Program-made: the position numbers and the translations under genes
DNA from: Hirudo medicinalis
Lineage: Eukaryota; Annelida; Clitellata; Hirudinida; Hirudinidae
DNA: 64,000 nt
Assembly (NCBI GenBank): GCA_011800805.1
Contig: MPNW01000081.1
Span: 149,398 to 213,397, forward strand
Direction of reading: 5' to 3'
Part shown: positions 59,058 to 64,000 of the stretch, piece after piece
Position numbering within the stretch: the stretch's first letter is position 1
Layout of the letters: each line of letters starts with the position of its first letter
Notes under the pieces: model-generated
Database searches by the model: none
The model's input: only the letters and a program-made list of their open reading frames with translations
Told to the model about the DNA's origin: nothing

Positions 59058-61188
59058 ATGGAAGAAAAACTTATTTCGTTACAAAAGTCTGGATATTTAG
59101 AGAAGATGGTTTTCAACTTTTTTCAAGATATTTCTGTTATTGGGCTCAAAAACTGTTTTGACAAATCGCGTTCTAAGCTGAGGAGAGTGCTTTGGGCTTT
59201 ATTGATAATTCTTGGAATTGGAGTGGCGCTATACCAAATTAGCGATAGGATTACCTACTATTTCAGTTATCCAACTTCAACTGACATCAATATGATCAAC
59301 GCAGACGAACTTGATTTTCCTCAAGTCACTATTTGCAATGAAAACGCAGCCAGAATGAGTATTGCACGAAAATACAGTGAGGTCCATTTTTATTTTCCTT
59401 AAATTTATTTTTCAACTCTAAATTTATTTTTATTCAGATATCGTGCCACTCATGACGGCGCTTTATCCTCCTCTATCGAAAGCTTCGATCAATCAACAAA
59501 TCAATTGGAATCAAATTCCAGTGCCAAACAAAACCAGCAAGGAATGGGAGGAAATTAGAAAAGAGCTGGCACAACCTATCGAGGAAGTTTACTATAGTGT
59601 AATTGCGATTAAATGTTACTAGAAATATTGATACTCAATCCCAAAATTTATGGTTGCTTTAGCAGATTTGTTTTATTTATTTATTCAAAAATTTAAACAG
59701 AGGACCTATAAATATTTTCTGCAAATGCTATTATTTTCGAAGTGTACATGGGGAGCAAAAGTATGTCATTGGTCAAAATTCAGGACAGTGCAAACAAATA
59801 TGGGACAATGTTTTGCAATTTTGGCATGTGAGTTTGTGCTTTCATTTTATAAAAGCGTTTCGTTTTCAATTTTTATATTTCACTTATTAACATGAAAGAG
59901 CTCGAGCAATTCCAAATCAAATTGAAGTGATTTTAAATGACGATTTTTAAATGATAATAATAATAAGTTAGATTACCGGACTTTAATTTAAATTAATTGA
60001 TAAGTCTTAATTGAATTCTAGCTGATTTCAATTTCACGGTGACTCGAGCAGGATCCTTCTATGGGCTGACATTGGCTCTCTTCGCCAATCAGAATGATTA
60101 CCTCGGAACAACTTCGCCATCAGCTGGATTCAGGGGAAGTTGACGATTTCAGTATTTTGATCGATAATCCTGAAATGAACCTTTAAAGTTAGAGTAATGG
60201 TCTTTACTTTTAAACTTTTCTGCAGATACATCTTCACGACCCGGAAGAATTCCCTCTCATGCAAGAGTCAGCAATAAAAATTTCTCCTGGTTTTATCACA
60301 TCAGTATCTGTGACATACAACACGGTATTTTTAAGAGCAGTGTTTCAATATTTGGATCTTTCATATACCAACCAATCACAAATTTAGGCAAGCAGGCAAC
60401 CGCCACCATATGGAACCTGTCTCGACAAACCTGGCTACTATCAGACTGATTGTATAATGAGTTGCGAAGCTCGTTATGTATATAAAAAATGCAACTGTAA
60501 ATTCTATTACGTGAAAGGTTAGTCTCGGTTAGGTTAGTGTTTAAAATGGGTGATCAAAATTTAACAAAAGATTGCTAATTTTAGGGTTTGACAACGTATC
60601 TTTCTGTACCTTCAAAGAATTATATCTATGTGGTCAACCAGCACTTTATGCCTACAATAGTGACTTATCTGGAGGCGCCAGAGATTGCAACTGTCCACCA
60701 CAATGTTACAGCAACACATACGTCCTTACCATCTCACAAAACCTTTTCTCTAACAGATTCATAGCATTATTTGCCAATTACTCTCTTGCCCATAATATAA
60801 GCTTGCCCGTGGACGCTAGCAGAGATGCCCTCGCTCAAAATTATGCGGCGGTACAGGTAAATATATTCTAGTTTTTTAAATTCATTACATTTTGTAAATA
60901 AGTAATACATTTTTCCAGGTGTACTTTTCGACCTTACAGTACATTTCCATTAAAAGTAATCCTGCTTATTCCTTTATGGCGCTTTTAAGTGATGTCGGCG
61001 GGGCCCTAGGCTTATTATTGGGAGCAACTATATTGACGTTCGTAGAAATTGCTGAATTCGGTTGGGAAATTATGAAATTTTGGTATGTGACAAGAATATA
61101 CAAGCCACACAGGAAGGAAGAAAAACCAAGAAAGAATACTTATGCAAGAAATAGAAAAAAACCAGCTGTAGTACCAGTTATAATTTGA
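59058..61188 (+). CDS. DEG/ENaC (ASIC/FaNaC-like) sodium channel subunit
   Basis: Eight exons: 59058-59376, 59438-59598, 59701-59827, 60022-60134, 60226-60324, 60388-60517, 60585-60856, 60919-61188; 496 codons. Topology is two transmembrane segments with a Cys-rich extracellular loop. TM1 is LWALLIILGIGVALYQI, followed by FPQVTICNENAAR, the family block after TM1. The loop contains AGSFYGLTLALFANQNDYL, HDPEEFPLM, YGTCLDKPGYYQTDCIMSC and DCNCPPQC. TM2 is SDVGGALGLLLGATILTF. These proteins are trimeric, amiloride-sensitive sodium channels gated by peptides, protons or force. Three oddities: the N-terminal gating His-Gly is Ile-Gly (SVIGLKN), the G-x-S selectivity filter reads GAT, and the donor after exon 4 reads AGG|ggaagt instead of gtaagt. 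The rest of the frame is intact, so either a non-canonical splice, a sequence error or early decay. The start at 59058 was chosen because homology begins there. Confidence 0.88.
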
Positions 61189-61809
61189 AAGTTAATTAAC
61201 GTAATTAGTTAATCGTCTGATTTAGCATGAAGTTAACAACTTGACCATATTAATTATGTGTTAACTGTAATGGATACTTTAATAATTTTAATTTAATTTT
61301 ATTAGTATTTCCGCTATATTGCAATATTAATGAAGCTTTTAGGATTATTGGTCGTTTCTGAACCTAATATTGCACAAAGTGAGCAACAAACCTTTTAACG
61401 CACGTTACAAGTTGCATCCAAAGCATGTTCTGCTTAACATATGCGCACCAAACTTTGTTACCAATCACATCTTTAATTGTCTATAATTTTTGGCAACGCA
61501 TTTCGACGCGAGTTTGATTTTTATTATCCGTACATGGACGACTGATCCGTTGCAGCCATCGTCAAGGTTTTCATGGATGATTATGAACATTTTCAGATTT
61601 GGTGATCTTGTGTAATCGTTTATTTTCGGTAATATAGGCTAGGAAACGATCTCCGTATTAAAAACATTATCCTTGAAGGGGGGAATCATCCACCATCCAC
61701 CAAGAGGGGCCTCCCATCAATATAGGCTTTCGATAAAATGACTGACACAAATAAGTAGTCATAACTAGGAAGTAACTGGTTATGCTTCTCTCATTCTTTA
61801 ATTAATGTG
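61189..61809. other. Interval with no gene seen
   Basis: About 0.6 kb of unremarkable sequence between the DEG/ENaC stop codon and the transposase fossil. It presumably contains the DEG/ENaC 3' UTR and the left end of the transposon, but I could not find a terminal inverted repeat. Confidence 0.45.
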
Positions 61810-63136
61810 TTTACTGCTTCACATTGAAGATTGATGCAGATTGATGTGTTTAAATAAAGCAAAATCTGAGTCTTCTCAGCTTTCGTCTATTGGATTCTGT
61901 GATTGGAAACATTCACAAGAACATCTACATAGTCATGAGCAGTCAACTGGACATTGAAGGCTACGATTGCTTTCAACAGGAGGTTAAAAGCAATTGGGCG
62001 AAATGATACGAAGCTGACACAACAGGTTAGCGTCTAGAGCAGTACTGGAGACCAGTGTTGAAACGAGTAGTCAGTGTTATTAAATTTATTGCCGAGCATG
62101 ACTTAGCATTTAGAGGAGACAACGAATTGGTTGGATCACCTAGAAATGGAAACTTTCTGGGTGTTCTTGAACTCATCGCCCAGTACGCCACTTTCTTGCA
62201 CAGCATATCGAAACTCAAGCCAGTTGCGGCAAGGGACACACATACTATCTGCCATCTACAATAATGAAAGAGCTTGTCAGTGTAATGGGTGAAAAAGTCC
62301 TCGGAGCAATCATTTCTCGAGTTAGGAAATCAAAGTACTACTCCATCTCTTTGGATTCTACACCCGATGCTCATTGTCCAACTGGCCCTTGTATTGAGGT
62401 ACATGGAAAAGGATGGTCCAGCGAAACACTTTGTAATATTCATGGCAAACAAAGGCCATGGCGCTCAAGAGATGTTCAATGCCTTGATGGAATTTTTGAA
62501 GATACATGACTTAGTTCTGGGAAACTGCCGCGGACAAAGCTACGACAATGCATCTGCAATCTGCATCTGGTAAGTGCAATGGTCTACAAGCCAAAGTGAG
62601 AGAGAAGAACAGTCTTTCATCCTGGATCCCTTGTACAACACATTCTTTAAACTTGGTTTGGAAAAATATTGTAGAATGCTGCTCGAATGCTGTGCATTTT
62701 TTTACTTCCTTGAAAAACTGTTCGACTTCTTCACACTTTCAACGCATCGGCATCAACTTTTGACCGAGGCTTTGAAACATTCATCATTGATTCGTCATTG
62801 ACTCTCAAATGTGTCACACCAACGCGTTGGTCATGCAGAGCTGATGCAAAGAAGGCACTTAAGCATGACTACCAGCAGATTAAGTATGTACTGAAATAAA
62901 TTGATGATGACATTGAAGAAAAAGGGGGTGTGCGCTGTGAAGCAAAAGGACTGTTAAGACAGGTAAATCATCTTGAAAAAGGTATTTACAACATCTTCTG
63001 GAATGATATCCTGCAAAGAACAGATGCTACTAATAAAAATCTACAACACGCAAAACTCGATCTAAATACTGCTTTAGCGTCACTGACCAGCTTGAAAAAC
63101 CATGCAGAATGTGGAAGTCCACAAAAAACGCAGTAA
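61810..63136 (+). mobile_element. hAT transposase fossil (ZMYM1/TTF-type), inactivated
   Basis: Transposase sequence runs left to right through several frames. The TTF zinc-finger end reads IGFCDWKHSQEHLHSHE. Next come VLKRVVSVIKFIAEHDLAF and NGNFLGVLELIAQYATFL. The RNase-H-like core follows: MKELVSVMGEKVLGAII, YYSISLDSTPDAH, FVIFMANKGHGAQEMFNAL, NCRGQSYDNASA, TTHSLNLVWK and FDFFTLSTHRHQLLTEALKH. It closes with CEAKGLLRQVNHLEKGIY and DLNTALASLTSLKNHAE. This order matches ZMYM1-like hAT proteins. At least six frameshifts or stops make it dead. The C-terminal dimerisation motif is absent. Terminal inverted repeats and target-site duplication were not identified. Confidence 0.85.
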
Positions 63137-63628
63137 TAAACAATAAACGCAGTAAAAATTTAGTAAAATAAAGCTACTTTTTTTTTTAACAAATTGCAAA
63201 TAACTTATAAATTAAATAAAATTATAAATAACTTATAAATTTTAAACCTAGATGTCGTGAGGGGCCTCACTCTCAGCTTGCGTTGTCTTGTCGTGGACTC
63301 GAGATACCCGCATGGAGGGTCATTGTACAGGCCTTTAAATTAGGGAGATAGATGTGCACTTTATATAGCCAGTGTGTGGACGTCCACAAAGGGAGTAACC
63401 TGATGTGGATGCTTGTGGATAGGGGGAGGGAAGGTGTAAAAATCCAGTTTTACTATGGACGTCATATATATGGATGGCCCCTAAAGGGGAGTTAGAAAGG
63501 GGGCTTGCCTTCCAAGCGGGCCCCAGGCCTCCCACACGTTTAATCCGGCTTAATAGTGTCATGAATTGGAAAAGTAGCGAATTAGTGTGGTGCATATTAT
63601 CTGTCACTCAATGTAAAAAAAACCGGTT
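63137..63628. other. Interval between transposon fossils
   Basis: About 0.5 kb; 63440-63540 is more GC-rich than its surroundings (ggggcctcact near 63262, ggggcttgccttccaagcgg near 63499). It could be the non-coding end of one of the flanking mobile elements. No intact gene is supported. Confidence 0.35.
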
Positions 63629-63900
63629 TATGTGATACTCCACAATTCCATGAAAAAAAATTATGCATCGGTGACCTTTCTATATGTATTTCTGGTTCTC
63701 CCGTATCTCGTGTTGGCTTTTGTAGGTTCCTTGGGCTTATTATGGATGAACATCTCTCTTTCAAATTGCATATTCATCACTAAATCATTAAGATTTCCAG
63801 AGATATTGGTATCATTTCACGCATACGCCGATAGATTAATACAAAAACAGCTAGCATTTCAAGCTATTAAATAGTACAAACATAGGAAATGCTGAAGATA
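63629..63900 (+). mobile_element. Non-LTR retrotransposon reverse transcriptase fragment
   Basis: One plus-strand frame reads LSICISGSPVSRVGFCRFLG, LIMDEHLSFKLHIHH, stop, then KISRDIGIISRIRR. The pattern of a strand, then FLGxxxDExLSFxxHI, then KISRxIGIIxRIR is the conserved end of the LINE reverse transcriptase palm. Two in-frame stops within 30 codons mark it as dead. The 80-codon open frame at 63632-63874 in another frame is a shadow of it. Confidence 0.7.
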
Positions 63901-64000
63901 GAAAAAAATGAATTTTTTTATCTAGAGAAACTAGTATTTCTTCAACAAATAGAATGGACATTTTGATTAGAATAGCTTTAAGTTCGCGTTAAATTTTTTT

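Noticed and set aside
63335..63607. 90-codon minus-strand frame at the right edge
   Set aside because: No domain recognised; it lies between two transposon fossils in GC-richer non-coding DNA.

Overview
This is animal (metazoan) nuclear DNA: AT-rich, intron-bearing and full of microsatellites, with no prokaryotic features. The protein set points to a protostome, most likely an annelid. The intermediate filament protein has a lamin-length rod and a lamin tail domain. The other genes are a Gfi1/Senseless zinc-finger factor, one Notch, lengsin-type glutamine synthetase homologues and a DEG/ENaC channel. A leech such as Helobdella is my best guess; this is inference, not read from a diagnostic marker. 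All gene models were built by eye from splice sites and reading-frame continuity. In every multi-exon gene called complete, the exon lengths sum to a whole number of codons.

Layout. 0.7-1.2 kb (-): first two exons of a coiled-coil, probably ciliary, protein running off the left edge. 5.25-8.98 kb (+): a 12-exon cytoplasmic intermediate filament gene. 9-19 kb: no gene seen; SINE-like repeats, microsatellites and an N gap. 19.2-22.1 kb (+): a 5-coding-exon Gfi1/Senseless homologue with six C2H2 fingers. 22.1-28.0 kb: no intact gene; repeats and decayed minus-strand coding sequence. 28.0-44.3 kb (+): a complete 30-exon Notch receptor gene of about 2,101 codons, with 29 EGF repeats, LNRs, NOD, transmembrane segment, RAM, ankyrin repeats and a PEST-like tail. 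45.5-51.5 kb and 52.6-56.4 kb (-): two tandem lengsin-like glutamine synthetase genes with matching exon structure. 57.3-58.1 kb (-): EIF1AD. 59.1-61.2 kb (+): a DEG/ENaC sodium channel subunit, divergent from EIF1AD. 61.8-63.1 kb (+): a hAT/ZMYM1-like transposase fossil, followed by a LINE reverse transcriptase fragment at the right edge.

The genes do not form a pathway; they are ordinary neighbours. I did not find a convincing new system. The best leads are: a gene-conversion-like patch confined to exon 7 of the two glutamine synthetase paralogues; a tRNA-derived SINE family with an 87-nt tRNA-like head; three GC-AG introns in three genes; a DEG/ENaC channel with two altered signature motifs and a defective-looking splice donor; and a Notch ectodomain that has lost three EGF repeats ahead of its ligand-binding pair.
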